Shown in pieces: positions 22,695 through 34,000 of a stretch of DNA of 64,000 nucleotides. The notes under the pieces are model-generated. The model was not told the origin of the DNA and did no database searches. It saw only the letters and a list, made by a program, of their open reading frames with translations. Each line of letters starts with the position of its first letter. Position 1 is the first letter of the stretch. The translations under genes were made by a program, and so were the position numbers. Origin of the DNA: Acheta domesticus (taxonomy: Eukaryota > Arthropoda > Insecta > Orthoptera > Gryllidae); contig JAHLJT010000631.1 in the NCBI GenBank assembly GCA_031308135.1, positions 226,910,268-226,974,267 of the forward strand, written 5' to 3'.

Positions 22695-22800
22695 GGACAA
22701 CGCACACTATAATCTTGCCTCGACCAAGAATCGAACCCGGGGCTGCGTACTGGAAAACGTGCATGCTGACCAAGAGCTGCCATGAGGCTCTTCTTGAATC
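22695..22800 (-). repeat. tRNA-derived SINE head or tRNA relic
   Basis: Minus strand: A-box-like TGGCAGCTCTTGGTCAGCATG and a good B-box GGGTTCGATTC about 40 nt later. The acceptor stem does not close convincingly, so a functional tRNA is not called. It lies in the intron before the last synaptotagmin exon. Confidence 0.5.
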
Positions 22801-22899
22801 ATTAGTAGTACTATATTTGAATACACCTAATACTTCAAAATGAATCAGTAACCAAAAATACTGCGTTTTTAATTGAAGGATAAAAATCGGCAATTCGAC

Positions 22900-23440
22900 A
22901 AAAATCCTCAGCTTATTTATTAGTGATTTCGGGTGCGGGAACTGCTAAGGTTATTAGTCCCGTAAGTATAGTTCGTGTTTTTCTCTTGGGAGGTGGCGGT
23001 GATCTTCCCCCACTAGATGGTGGGATCCGGCGCCGACCTATCCGCGGTGAGCGGGGTTTTCCTCAACCACTATCTACCAATAGCCGTGCACTGTCCTAGC
23101 CGGGACAAGCTTTAAGCTCCCGACCGGTATCCCGGCATTATTGGTAGTGCAGTGCATGTCAGTATGAGTGTATGTAAAGAGCGAGGAAATGACAAGGAAA
23201 GAGGAAGGAGGAGAATGATCACTCGCTGTTCATGGCCCGTTTGTAAAGGATGCTCCAGTACTCGCCTGGTGTTGATCAGAAAAAAACCGGAAAAACTACC
23301 GATCAGAGCAGCCGACCGCTGGAAGTCTCCTCCAGACAGTGTAAGATCTCGACGTATGTGCCTAGTGTCGAACCTCCTGCCACCGTAGGGATTGGAACTC
23401 TAGGACCTCACAGTCAGAGTTACTGCAGTGACATCAGTTG
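22900..23440 (-). repeat. SINE-like element, copy in minus orientation
   Basis: Reverse-complement relative of 24240-24775. Shared words include GAGCTTAAAGCTTGTCCCG, GTTGAGGAAAACCCCGC, GGCGCCGGATCCCACC and GGGGGAAGATCACCGCCACC. A tRNA-like head lies at the high-coordinate end (GAGGTCCTAGAGTTCCAATCC) and a TTACGGGACTAATAACC tail at the other. About 0.5 kb. Confidence 0.6.
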
Positions 23441-24239
23441 ATTTAAAAGGGACCCAACAATGCCCGTGCACTCGTGCATCGCGAGATTCTGTTGCGGTCA
23501 CACACCGAACACGCTTGCGTGCCGATTGGCTCTTTTCGTTTTCATTGAGCCACGGGCATCTCTGTGGAATACGCGAAGGAGAGATGACGTTTTTATATCA
23601 TTTCCAAGAAATCAGAACAAATCCTCTTTTTGTTCTACTCTAGATAGGGAATTGCCCACAATCCTGCATCAAAAATCGAAACCAGCACCCTTACGCTGCG
23701 ACTTACCATCGTGAATAACATTGAAACGATGTATTTTTCAAGCCTTTAAAACAAAATGTTCGTGTCCCTTAAAGAAAATGAGATTCGTACACCGTATTCT
23801 ACTTAATGAGACCTTTTTGGACGTTTAATTAACTTCTTGGAGAATACCCTGACTTCTTAGTCCCCCCTTCCAATAGTCGATTCTGTCAATTGTTACTTTT
23901 ATTAACCATCGCAGCAAAGGCTGTTTTAAGTGGTAAACTTAAATTTCATAATACTGTAGTATTGTATTGGCTTAGCGTAATCAGAAATTAGCGTAATCAT
24001 TGGCAATCGAAAATCCACCCGTAGCGATCGTCAGGGATTAACAACATTCGAAACAAGTGATATGTGCTAAAGTTTGGATGTAAGTATGGATGTCCTCTTC
24101 TCAGAAAAAGTATTTCTTATTTATGCAACTTTTTTTGATAAGAAGGTGACATTTCGAAAAGCATTCAACGAGACATAGCCGATGTAACAAATAACGGACG
24201 TAGATGATTGTAAATTACGACTATCACCTTTTAGAAATT

Positions 24240-24775
24240 TCAAACTGGCTTAGTTCACTCAGAGCATCAATTGATGTCACTGCATTGCCTCTGACCGGTA
24301 GGTCCTAGGTTCCGAGTCTCGAAAGTGGCAGGATTTTCGATACTAGTTGCATAGCTAGGTCGAATTCATTCGCCAATTAGAAGAAAGTTCTAGCGGTCGG
24401 CTGCTTTGATCGGTAGTTTTTTCGATCAACACCCGCCGAATGCTAGAGCTTTCCTTACAAACGGGTCAAGGAACGTGCGTTATCTTCTTTCTCTTCCATT
24501 ACCCTTCCTCATCCCTTACACTTGTACGCTCTACATAAGCAGTCATGTAGGGAGATCATTCGGAGGCTTAGAGCTTGTCCCGACAAGGGCGGCAGTCAGC
24601 TGGTGAGAGATATTTGGTTGGGGAAAATCGCAAGCCGAGGTGTAGCTCGGCGCTGGATCTCGCCAACCGACGGGGGAAATCACCACCACACCTCCCGTTA
24701 TAAAAGCATACACTACACTTACGGGGTTGTTATAGACGTTGACGCACCCGGAAACAATTAATCAACAAACTTCAA
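24240..24775 (+). repeat. SINE-like element, copy in plus orientation
   Basis: tRNA-like head GCCTCTGACCGGTAGGTCC then B-box-like GGTTCCGAGTCTC, followed by a conserved body (AGAGCTTGTCCCGACAAGG, TTGGGGAAAATCGC, CGACGGGGGAAATCACC). It pairs in inverted orientation with 22900-23440, making an 0.8 kb-spaced inverted repeat in a synaptotagmin intron. Confidence 0.6.
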
Positions 24776-25122
24776 TCACGTCCGTTACAAACTCTTACTT
24801 AACAAATTTTAACCACGACTGTTATGATCTTTGAACGGATCAAATGACTGTAATAAGAATGAAAATCCTGCGACGACTCACTACATTCAGATTTAAAGGT
24901 ATAATCCAGTCAAGGTCTCCTACTGGTGGCAGTGACACGCCTCGCGGCACCGTGCCATGCCACGAGCTTCTCTGCGCCACTAGCGTCGGGAGAGGAAACT
25001 ATTAGTAACCCCGCCATTTTACAATAGTGATGGCGTTTTCTCTTGCGGTGGGGTACGGACTTCGGCTCGTGGCATCGATCTTGACAAACACTGGTATTAT
25101 CACTACATTCCAATAGGAGTTT

Positions 25123-25366
25123 ACACTGCGATTCTTAACTTTGCCACTCAAGGCCCATCTTCGCGATGGAATATCACACGGCATTTCGCGTCTTTTCTCG
25201 GTCTTGCCACGAGAAGTCGTATAATCGCAAGCACTGCTTGATACGGTCGCGATCTTGCGAAATCTAGCGGAACGACCGAGAAACACGCGAAACACCGTGA
25301 CATATTCCATCGCGAAGATGGGATTTGAGTGGCCCTGAGGGGCAAAGTTAGAAAAATCGCAGTACA
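25123..25366. mobile_element. MITE-like element, long imperfect inverted repeat, copy 1
   Basis: Ends ACTGCGATTCTTAACTTTGC and its inverted relative GCAAAGTTAGAAAAATCGC. The arms extend inward with AAGGCCCATCTTCGCGATGG against CCATCGCGAAGATGGG. The whole unit can fold as a hairpin. It sits in the synaptotagmin intron next to an exon donor. Confidence 0.7.
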
Positions 25367-25429
25367 GCTGTCGCGTGGCGCGAGGGGAACGCGCGCTGCC
25401 AAGGCCGCGAGGGCGGTGGGAGTACTCAC

Positions 25430-25550
25430 GGAAGTCGGCGAGCGAGTCGGCCACCTGCAGGTAGCGCAGGCGCGCGGCGCGCAGCACGCTCACGGACAGG
25501 CGCTGCGCCGTCGGCAGAAAGCTCAGCCCCACCAGCACCTCGCCCACCTC
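25430..25550 (-). CDS. Synaptotagmin-family protein, C2B first exon
   Basis: Acceptor GCGTGCGCAG|GAG, donor TTCC|GTGAGT, 121 nt, phase 0 in and phase 1 out, matching its neighbours exactly. Encodes EVGEVLVGLSFLPTAQRLSV and SVLRAARLRYLQVADSLADF. G-E-x-L-x-x-L-x-(Y/F)-L-P-T-A is the strand 1-2 signature of synaptotagmin C2B domains. The loop that normally carries the first Ca2+-binding aspartates reads QVADSLADF-Q. The donor is about 65 bp from a MITE-like inverted repeat (25123-25366). Confidence 0.87.
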
Positions 25551-25711
25551 CTGCGCACGCGCGCCCGCGCACCCGTCAACCCGTGGACTGGACTTCAGTG
25601 TAATAAAAGTCGGGTAGTTATGGGTGTAAAATATCTGTACAGGACCGCCATATTTTGTAGAATTAATGCGGTTATTGGTTGTTAATGCCTTTATTGTCAT
25701 TATTGTTGTCA

Positions 25712-25712
<1 letters not shown>

Positions 25713-25757
<45 letters not shown>
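25713..25757. repeat. (TTA)n microsatellite
   Basis: About 15 uninterrupted TTA/ATT trinucleotides. Confidence 0.97.
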
Positions 25758-25849
25758 GTCTTGAAATAATTTTAAATTACATTTATTTAATTCCTGATTA
25801 TAATATGTAAATTTTAGTGTTCTGCCGCCAGGTTGCCTCTATCTATCTA

Positions 25850-26240
25850 ACCCTTCCCGCCCGTGTCAAGCCAAGAGTGCGGGTCCAACTCACCCGTATC
25901 GAATGCGTGTCAGACCGGTTTGAGACGGGTCTACCCGTGTGATGTGGATCTGTCCGCATAGAACAGGTCTCCCGTGTGGTATGAATACATTCACATGGAA
26001 CGGGTCTACCCGTGTAGTACGGTTCTATTCGCATGAAATTGGTCCACCCGTGTAATTTGGGTATATCCTCATGAAACAGGTATACCCATGTGACATGGAC
26101 CTAACCGCAATGAAACGGGTCTACTCGTATGATATGGGCCGAAGCGCTTGAAACGGGCTCTACCATTGTGTACGGGTCTATTCGCATGAAACGGGTACAC
26201 CCTTGTAATTTGGGGCTATCCGCATGAAGCGGGTCTAAAG
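25850..26240. repeat. Minisatellite, about 39-bp unit, roughly 10 diverged copies
   Basis: Units follow GAAACGGGTCTACCCGTGTG then ATATGGGTCTATCCGCAT. Each contains the dyad ACGGGT-CT-ACCCGT. Similar ACCCGT/ATGGGT words reappear at 29030-29230. Lies in the intron between synaptotagmin C2A and C2B exons. Confidence 0.8.
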
Positions 26241-26242
26241 CG

Positions 26243-26460
26243 CGATTTTTATAACTTTGCCCCTCAAGCTCCTATGTCCACGATGCAATATCACATGGCG
26301 TTTCGCCTCTTTCTCGCTTGCGCCACTAGTCGCATGATCGCAGGCACTGCTTGCGGACACGATCAAGCGATACCTAGCGACACGACTCGGAAAGACGCGA
26401 AATACAGTAACATATTCCATCGTGAAGATGTGCTTTGAGGGACGACGTTACAAAAATCGC
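26243..26460. mobile_element. MITE-like element, copy 2
   Basis: Same family as 25123-25366: GCGATTTTTATAACTTTGCC at one end and GTTACAAAAATCGC at the other, with internal GCAATATCACATGGCGTTTC against CGCGAAATACAGTAACATATT. More diverged than copy 1. Confidence 0.6.
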
Positions 26461-26589
26461 ACTATAACTGTGTGAAACAAGTCGTCCCTGATGAAACAAG
26501 TCCAAGTTTTCTCGGGTACCCATATGAAACGGTTCTTGCGATATTGTGCAAAATGCTGGTAAGCCATGTTTTTTCTTTTCCAAATTTAA

Positions 26590-29035
26590 CGTAAACTTTT
26601 TACTTTCCCGTATACGTACGTATACACGGAGTGATATACGTAGTATAGGGAAAGTTATGTAATGCTGCGCGAAATAATGGCCAATTTTCGACGGAAAAAA
26701 AATTAATTGCCGGGCCGTGAAAACGAAGAACTGGATAAAACCAGTTCCTAAATTAAGAAAAAGAATTCCCTCACACGTGGTGTAGCCAGAAACCCTGTTT
26801 TCTAGGTCCTTGATACCGAAAACCCAATTGAAAGGAAAACGTCCGTCTGTCCGTCCGTCCTTCTATAAACACTGCTAGCGGCTAAACCATACGTTCGATT
26901 TCTTCCAAAATGGATATTCCCCGGTCGATCTAATTCTAGTCGAAGCTTTGAGATTTTGAAAAAGATTCTTCAAAATTTGGAGGTTCTTTATATGAAGTCC
27001 CCTGGAGATTTTCAAAATTTTCTCAATAACTGCTCCAAATTTTTTCTTTAAATTTCTTGTATGAATAGAGTAAAATACACTTATTAACATGGCATAGGTC
27101 TGATTTTCACGGATTACTCTGAATTTTTGAAAATTGTGAAAGTTTGAGTTTTTTTCGACGTCTTTCTCCAACTACAAAATTGAAGATAGAGATTTTCCCT
27201 TCAAATACAATTTTTTCTTGATAGTGAGTTCTTTCTTTAAGGTCATGTATATTTTTTTGAAAATTTTAGTAGTTTTCGCGCAATATTGCGTGCAATATGT
27301 GCAATTTTAAAAAACTGATTTTCTCAAAAACGGCTCCAAACATAAACTTCATACTGGTCTACACGTTGGTTTTTTCAAAAATTACAAAAATGTAAACTTT
27401 TTGATTTGTCTCTCACGTCGTCAAAATTTACATTATATATGTGTTTAATTGTTTAGTGCGTTTCATATGCTTCAAAGTATCTCTAATGACGGTTTTTGAA
27501 ATGTCCATAAGTGGTCCGTAGTAAAGGAACAAATTGGCAAAATTTTCTGAAATGTTCGAACGCAATTTTTTCAAACACTATTGAAAATTTTTCGCGCCGA
27601 AATACTCAACAATGGCGAAGAGTTCAATTCTCATCCCATATTCCAGAAGTTTGATTTCGGCCGCGATATTTGGGGCCCCCAAAATCAAAATAATGCTGAA
27701 AAATGTAGGTGTTGTTTAATCACACACAAAATAAAAAGTATGCATTGCACTGAAACGAAAAGTAAACCATCGCGTCAATTGAAAAGCTTTCTAAATATTT
27801 TGTTTTATAACATTTTCTCGAATTATTGTAAAGATTCCCGCAAATGTGATTTTTTTCCACCTGTTGTATTCGATCAAAGAGGGACAGTGATTTTAAATTT
27901 GAATTGGTTACCATGACAAAGTTGTTATTAAACAATGTGTGTTTATTTCTCGATTCAGAAAATGAACACGATAAAATATTTAGAGTGAAATATTAAGTAT
28001 ATGTGTGTGTATCAGTGAAAATACATGTTAGTGTTGTGAATTTAGGGTCATCGTAGTGTATTACTTATGTTGTGAGTTTATTTCATGTGTAGTTTTCGAA
28101 TAATTTTTATTACTGAAATCCTTCGCTTGCTGTTTATGCCCAAAGTGAAGAAAATTCATAAGTATTTGACAATTTTACGTAAAATTTAACAATGAATGAT
28201 AAAACTATAATTTGCATTTATAATTTTTTAATCGTTTGTAGTTAAAATATTTTGTTAAGTCATGGTATTGCTTTCTCTGTTTCAAAGTATTTGAAGTAAT
28301 GTTCATTTGTGGTAATATTACACTAGTGGCGATTTGTTTACATTGTTGTATTTACGAGTACATTTGCTTTAAATAATGTCTATTAAATTGTCTCGAGAAC
28401 TCACTTTTCTGTAAAAAACTAGCTCAAAGTGTCGCATTTTCAGAAGCACTCAAACACAATTTTCTCAAAAATTGTTCCAAATTTTATCTTCAAACTTATC
28501 GAACGGATAGTGCTCATTGCACTCTTAATATGACGTATAGTTAAAGTTGGGTGTATTATTTTGTTTTTGCAAAAATTACCTAAATGTAATTTTTGGAAAC
28601 TTTTCTCACATCGTTAATATGCACATTTCCAACAAATTGTAAACTCTATTGCATTTGTAAATTAATGTTCTTCAAATGACTTCAATTGAAGTGTTCCGAA
28701 AACTCAAAAGTGTTCTGTGAAAAAGAGCTTCATGTTTTGCATTTTTAGTAGCGCTTTCACGCCATTTTCTTAAAAACGGCTAAAAGTTTTTCCAAGAAAA
28801 TTACCATTTAGGAAGAAGTTTAGTGTTCTTTAATATTCTAAAAATTAATATTTCCGTTCTACCATTAGGAAACTGAAAAGTCAAGAAAATGTCAAAAAAT
28901 ATACTTTGGAAAGAAATAGATGGCAGCTGGCACGAGTATGTGGTAATTCCGAATAGCTAGCCCAGACCCAAGGAAATAGAAAACTAATACGGGAAAGTCT
29001 GTGCCATTCTATTGCACCACTAGTTCAAAATTTAT
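26590..29035 (+). repeat. Dispersed repeat family A, longest copy
   Basis: Begins TTACTTTCCCGTATACGTAC and AGTATAGGGAAAGTTATG, then GTGTAGCCAGAAACCCTG, CTTGATACCGAAAACCC, repeated TTTTCTCAAAAACGGCTCC blocks, and ends ACTAATACGGGAAAGTCTGT with GCACCACTAGTT. The word ACTTTCCCGTAT occurs near both ends in opposite orientation, as in a terminal inverted repeat. No convincing coding sequence; the weak open frame at 26875-27171 recurs in another copy but has stops elsewhere. The longest of at least ten copies in this window. Confidence 0.75.
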
Positions 29036-29039
29036 GGGT

Positions 29040-30600
29040 GACACGTATGTTATTGGCGACCTCTATGATACAGGCGATACGCAATTAAAATGGTGTCGTG
29101 TAATATGGGTGACGCATAAAATGCAAGTCCCTTATGAATGCGGTTGGGTTTGTCCCATTAGAATACACACATATATGGGTCATTGGTACCCTCATGACCG
29201 AATACCCATTGAACCCATGAACTCCAGTAAGAGCATGGGAAGTCTGGCAATAGACGAACATTCTCGTTTTCCGACAAGGTGCGTCAACTCATGAATACGA
29301 TATCAGCAAGGTCAGCTGTCCTTGCGCGCTGCAGCATGCCATTTACCAAGTTCTAATTGCACTGTTTTTGCAACAAATACTTTTCTAATATTAACAATAT
29401 TTATATCATTGCATTGAATTTTGAATGATCTTTAGAATGATGGGGAAAATATATACTTCCATTTAAAAAATCGAAGTTGCGTCTCTAAAGTTACATACGT
29501 TACAAACAAGAAAACACAATATGTTATTTGCCCCATCATCTGCAACAACATGGCGCAAAACAGGAATCTCGATATCTTGAACCGTTTTTAAGATATTTGT
29601 TGTGGACAACTTAGGTGGTTCAACCTGTATATGTTGTTATTTTAAATTTCATATTGAACACCTTTATTTTCTTATAATTTTAATTACAAATATAAATATT
29701 ATTTAGAGATCACATTTTAGTTGTGTCTGACCACGGGTTAACCTACAACCCTGCTGTGAAGATTAAGAAATGGATTCCCTTTAGAAATTATCCCTGCTAG
29801 GAACGGATTCCCTTGGGATCATCCATGACACGACTTCAGATTTTTACATTTAAAAACGCCCTTTTCTAGACCCCTAAAATAGGCTCTCTTAAAAAGGTGG
29901 ATTATATGCGTTATAATTTCTGAAATTTGCTATATTAATTGCGGTGAAAATAACTTTTCCGAAAAAAGTTTATTATACATCAAGCCGTTTTATTGGTTAT
30001 TTTTCTGATACCATTTATCAAGTGACTCTGGTTGCCACACGAAACCTGGAACCTGGAAGCAATGTGCTTACTATTATTGCCAGAGTATCAGAGAGATGCA
30101 GTTATGTGTTCTGGCAATTACTACCAAACTGGAGTTAAATGGATTTCATACCTATTACTTGTCTGAAACCTGGTTGACAAAAAATTACGAGCCTTTGCAT
30201 TGAAAACAATCGAATTATCTCAGCTTGTACAACAGCACTTTCATTACTTTTAATTTTTCGGCAGCCCGAAATAAAACTCCAAAACTGAATAAATTATACT
30301 AAAAGCTAAAATGTGGTGTTTAATTAATAGTGTTAGACAGTATTGTCGGAACGCCAAATTTTTCACGCGACCTCCCAATGTCACGAAACAGCCCGCAACT
30401 TTGCAAGTGTTAACGTAAAAATAATGACCTTCACTCGCTGAAGAAAAGATTCCATCTACGTCGCTTCCAAAAACGTGCTATCGCCTCTTCATTTTGACGT
30501 TCCAAATTAAAAACAGAGAATAACCCTCGAGGAAAAATCCCTCCTAAACGTAACGCAACGGCTAACAGGAATGAGAATATGGTAACTAGGTCGAGAAAAA
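29040..30600. other. Intronic spacer
   Basis: Except for ATGGGT-rich words at 29040-29230 that echo the 39-bp minisatellite, nothing was recognised. Confidence 0.4.
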
Positions 30601-30674
30601 GTGACCGCCAGCAGAGGCGAGTGGATTGCGGTGTCGTTCGAAGCAGGTCCAGTTTTTCGTCGAGATGGAAAAAG

Positions 30675-30840
30675 CGGAGTGTCGGGCGGGGCGGGGGCGG
30701 GGCGGGGCAGGGGGTGGGGCGGGGGGCGGTGTGCGTGGCGGGGGGCGGGTGGGGCGGGGAGGGGTGCGGGGCGGGGGCGTGGTGCTGGGCGGGGGGCGGG
30801 GAGGGGGGGCGAGGCGGGGCGGGTGGCGGTGGCGGTGGCT
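30675..30840 (+). repeat. G-rich simple tract, G-quadruplex prone
   Basis: Runs such as GGGGCGGGGGCGGGGCGGGG and GGGCGGGGAGGGGGGGCG for about 165 bp on the plus strand, ending 3 bp before the intron edge of the synaptotagmin exon at 30844. The gene's own strand is C-rich here. Confidence 0.9.
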
Positions 30841-30843
30841 CAC

Positions 30844-30994
30844 CTTGTCCGAGATCTGCAGCGGGAGGTTAAGCACGGCCTCCTCCCCGCGCATGAGCGT
30901 CTTCACGTCGCGCAGGGACACGTCCACGAAGCACAGCTCCGTGGGGTTCCCGTGGCGGTCCCTGGTCCAGCGCCGCCACCCGCAGGCTCCAGTC
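30844..30994 (-). CDS. Synaptotagmin-family protein, C2A C-terminal exon (with 1-bp frame disruption)
   Basis: Acceptor GTCGGCGCAG|GAC, donor GACAAG|GTGAGC. The start reads DWSLRVAALD, and after a +1 shift near 30959-30967 the frame continues DRHGNPTELCFVDVSLRDV and ends LNLPLQISDK. Discounting one base in a GGACCAGG context, the exon is 50 codons, phase 0 on both sides, and joins seamlessly to both neighbours (HEIR-DWSLRV; ISDK-EVGEVL). The extra base is either an assembly error in a C/G-rich stretch or a real mutation disabling the gene. Immediately beyond the donor lies an extremely C-rich (gene strand) tract. Confidence 0.8.
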
Positions 30995-31039
30995 CTGCGC
31001 CGACGAATCGCACGCTCGTCACTCGCACAGGCTCACCCG

Positions 31040-34000
31040 CAACGTTGAAGACTGTCTCTCTGCCTGACTCTCAGTTTCTCTGCGTCCGTTTCTGTCTCTC
31101 TGCGTCCGTCTCTCTGCGTCTGTCTCTCTGCGTCTGTCTCTCTGCGTCTGACTCTCTGCGTCTGACTCTCTGCGTCTGACTCTCTGGCGTCTGTCTCTCT
31201 GCGCTCTGTCTCTCTGCGTCTGTCTCTCTGCGTCTGTCTCTCTGCGTCTGTCTCTCTGCGTCTCTGTCTCTCTGCGTCTGACTCTCTGCGTCTGACTCTC
31301 TGCGTTCTGTCTCTCTGCGTCTGTCTCTCTGCGTCTGTCTCTCTGCGTCTGTCTCTCTGCGTCTGTCTCTCTGCGTCTTGTCTCTCTGCGTCTGTCTCTC
31401 TCTGCGTCTGTCTCTCTGCGTCTGTCTCTCTGCGTCTGACTCTGCGTCTGACTCTCTGCGTCTGACTCTCTGCGTCTGACTCTCTGCGTCTGACTCTCTG
31501 CGTCTGACTCTCTGCGTCTGACTCTCTGCGTCTGACTCTCTGCGTCTGACTCTCTGCGTCTGACTCTCTGCGTCTGACTCTCTGCGTCTGACTCTCTGCG
31601 TCTGACTCTCTGCGTCTGACTCTCTGCGTCTGACTCTCTGCGTCTGACACTCTGCGTCTGACTCTCTGCGTCTGACTCTCTGCGTCTGACTCTCTGCGTC
31701 TGTCTCTCTGCGTCTGTCTTCTCTGCGTCTGTCCTCTCTGCGTCTTCTGACTCTCTGCGTCTGACTCTCTGCGTCTGACCTCTCTGCGTCTGACTCTCTG
31801 CGTCTGACTCTTTGCGTTGACTCTCTGCGTCGACTCTCTGCGTCTGTCTCTCTGCGTTCTGTCTCTCTGCGTCTGTCTCTCTGCGTCTGACTCTCTGCGT
31901 CTGACTCTCTGCGTCTGTCTCTCCTGCGTCTGTCTCTCTGCGTCTGACTCTCGCGTCTGACTCTCTGCGTCTGACTGCGTCTGACTCTCTGCGTCTGTCT
32001 CTCTGCGTCTGTCCTCTCTGCGTCTGTCTCTCTGCGTCTGTCTCTCTGCGTCTGTCTCTTGCGTCTGTCTCTCTGCGTCTGTCTCTCTGCGTCTGACTCT
32101 CTGCGTCTGACTCTCTGCGTCTGACTCTCTGCGTCTGACTCTCTGCGTCTGAAGCTTCCTCATCGTCTGACTCTCCGTGCGTCTGACTCTCTGCGTCTGG
32201 ACTCTCTGCGTCTGTCTCTCTGCGTCTGTCTCTCTGCGTCTGTCTCTCTGCGTCTGTCTCTCTGCGTCTGACTCTCTGCGTCTGACTCTCTGCGTCTGAC
32301 TGCGTCTCTCTGACTCTCTGCGTCTGTCTCTCTGCGTCTGTCTCTCTGCGTCTGTCTCTCTGCGTCTGTCTCTCTGCGTCTGTCTCTCTGCGTCTGTCTC
32401 TCTGCGTCTGTCTCTCTGCGTCTGTCTCTCTGCGTCTGTCTCTCTGCGTCTGACTCTCTGCGTCTGACTCTCTGCGTCTGACTCTCTGCGTCTGACTCTC
32501 TGCGTCTGACTCTCTGCGTCTGACTCTCTGCGTCTGACTCTCTGCGTCTGACTCTCTGCGTCTGACTCTCTGCGTCTGAACCTCTCTGCGTCTGACTCTC
32601 TGGCGTCTGTCTCTCTGCGTCTGTCTCTCTGCGTCTGACTCTCTGCGTCTGACTCTCTGCGTCTGACTCTCTGCGTCTGACTCTCTGCGTCTGTCTCTCT
32701 GCGTCTGTCTCTCTGCGTCTGTCTCTCTGCGTCTGACTCTCTGCGTCTGACTCTCTGCGTCTGTTCTCTCTGCGTCTGTCTCTCTGCGTCTGACTCTCTG
32801 CGTCTGACTCTCTGCGTCTGACTCTCTGCGTCTGACTCTCTGCGTCTGTCTCTCTGCGTCTGTCTCTCTGCGTCTGACTCTCTGCGTCTGTCTCTCTGCG
32901 TCTGACTCTCTGCGTCTGACTCTCTGCGTCTGTCTCTCTGCGTCTGTCTCTCTGCGTCTGTCTCTCTGCGTCTGTCTCTCTGCGTCTGACTCTCTGCGTC
33001 TGACTCTCTGCGTCTGTCTCTCTGCGTCTGTCTCTCTGCGTCTGTCTCTCTGCGTCTGTCTCTCTGCGTCTGTCTCTCTGCGTCTGTCTCTCTGCGTCTG
33101 TCTCTCTGCGTCTGACTCTCTGCGTCTGTCTCTCTGCGTCTGTCTCTCTGCGTCTGACTCTCTGCGTCTGACTCTCTGCGTCTGACTCTCTGCGTCTGAC
33201 TCTCTGCGTCTGTCCTCTGCGTCTGACTCTCTGCGTCTGTCTCTCTGCGTCTGTCTCTCTGCGTCTGACTCTCTGCGTCTGACTCTCTGCGTCTGACTCT
33301 CTGCGTCTGTCTCTCTGCGTCTGTCTCTCTGCGTCTGTCTCTCTGCGTCTGTCTCTCTGCGTCTGTCTCTCTGCGTGACTCTGCGTCTGAACTCTCTGCG
33401 TCTGACTCTCTGCGTCTGACTCTCTGCGTCTGACTCTCTGCGTCTGACTCTCTACGTCTGACTCTCTGCGTCTGGACTCTTCGCGTCTGACTCTCTGCGT
33501 CTGACTCTCTGCGTCTGACTCTCTGCGTCTGACTCTCTGCGTCTGACTCTCTGTCGTCTGTCTCTCTGCGTCTGTCTCTCTGCGTCTGTCTCTCTGCGTC
33601 TGACTCTCTGCGTCTGACTCTCTGCGTCTGACTGCGTCTGACTCTCTGCGTCTGTCTCTCTGCGTCTGTCTTCTCTGCGTCTGTCTCTCTGCGTCTGTCT
33701 CTCTGCGTCTGTCTCTCTGCGTCTGTCTCTCTGCGTCTGTCTCTCTGCGTCTGTCTCTCTGCGTCTGTCTCTCTGCGTCTGTCTCTCTGCGTCTGACTCT
33801 CTGCGTCTGACTCTCTGCGTCTGACTCTCTGCGTCTGACTCTCTGCGTCTGACTCTCTGCGTCTGACTCTCTGCGTCTGACTCTCTGCGTCTGACTCTCT
33901 GCGTCTGACTCTCTGCGTCTGACTCTCTGCGTCTGACTCTCTGCGTCTCTCTCTCTGCGTCTGTCTCTCTGCGTCTGACTCTCTGCGTCTGACTCTCTGC

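Noticed and set aside
26875..27171. 98-residue protein shared with 61550-61816
   Set aside because: Similarity is explained by both lying in family-A repeat copies; other copies have stops and there is no codon-like constraint visible.
30579..31179. Gly/Arg-rich open frames on the plus strand
   Set aside because: Caused by the G-rich tract and the antisense of the synaptotagmin exon.
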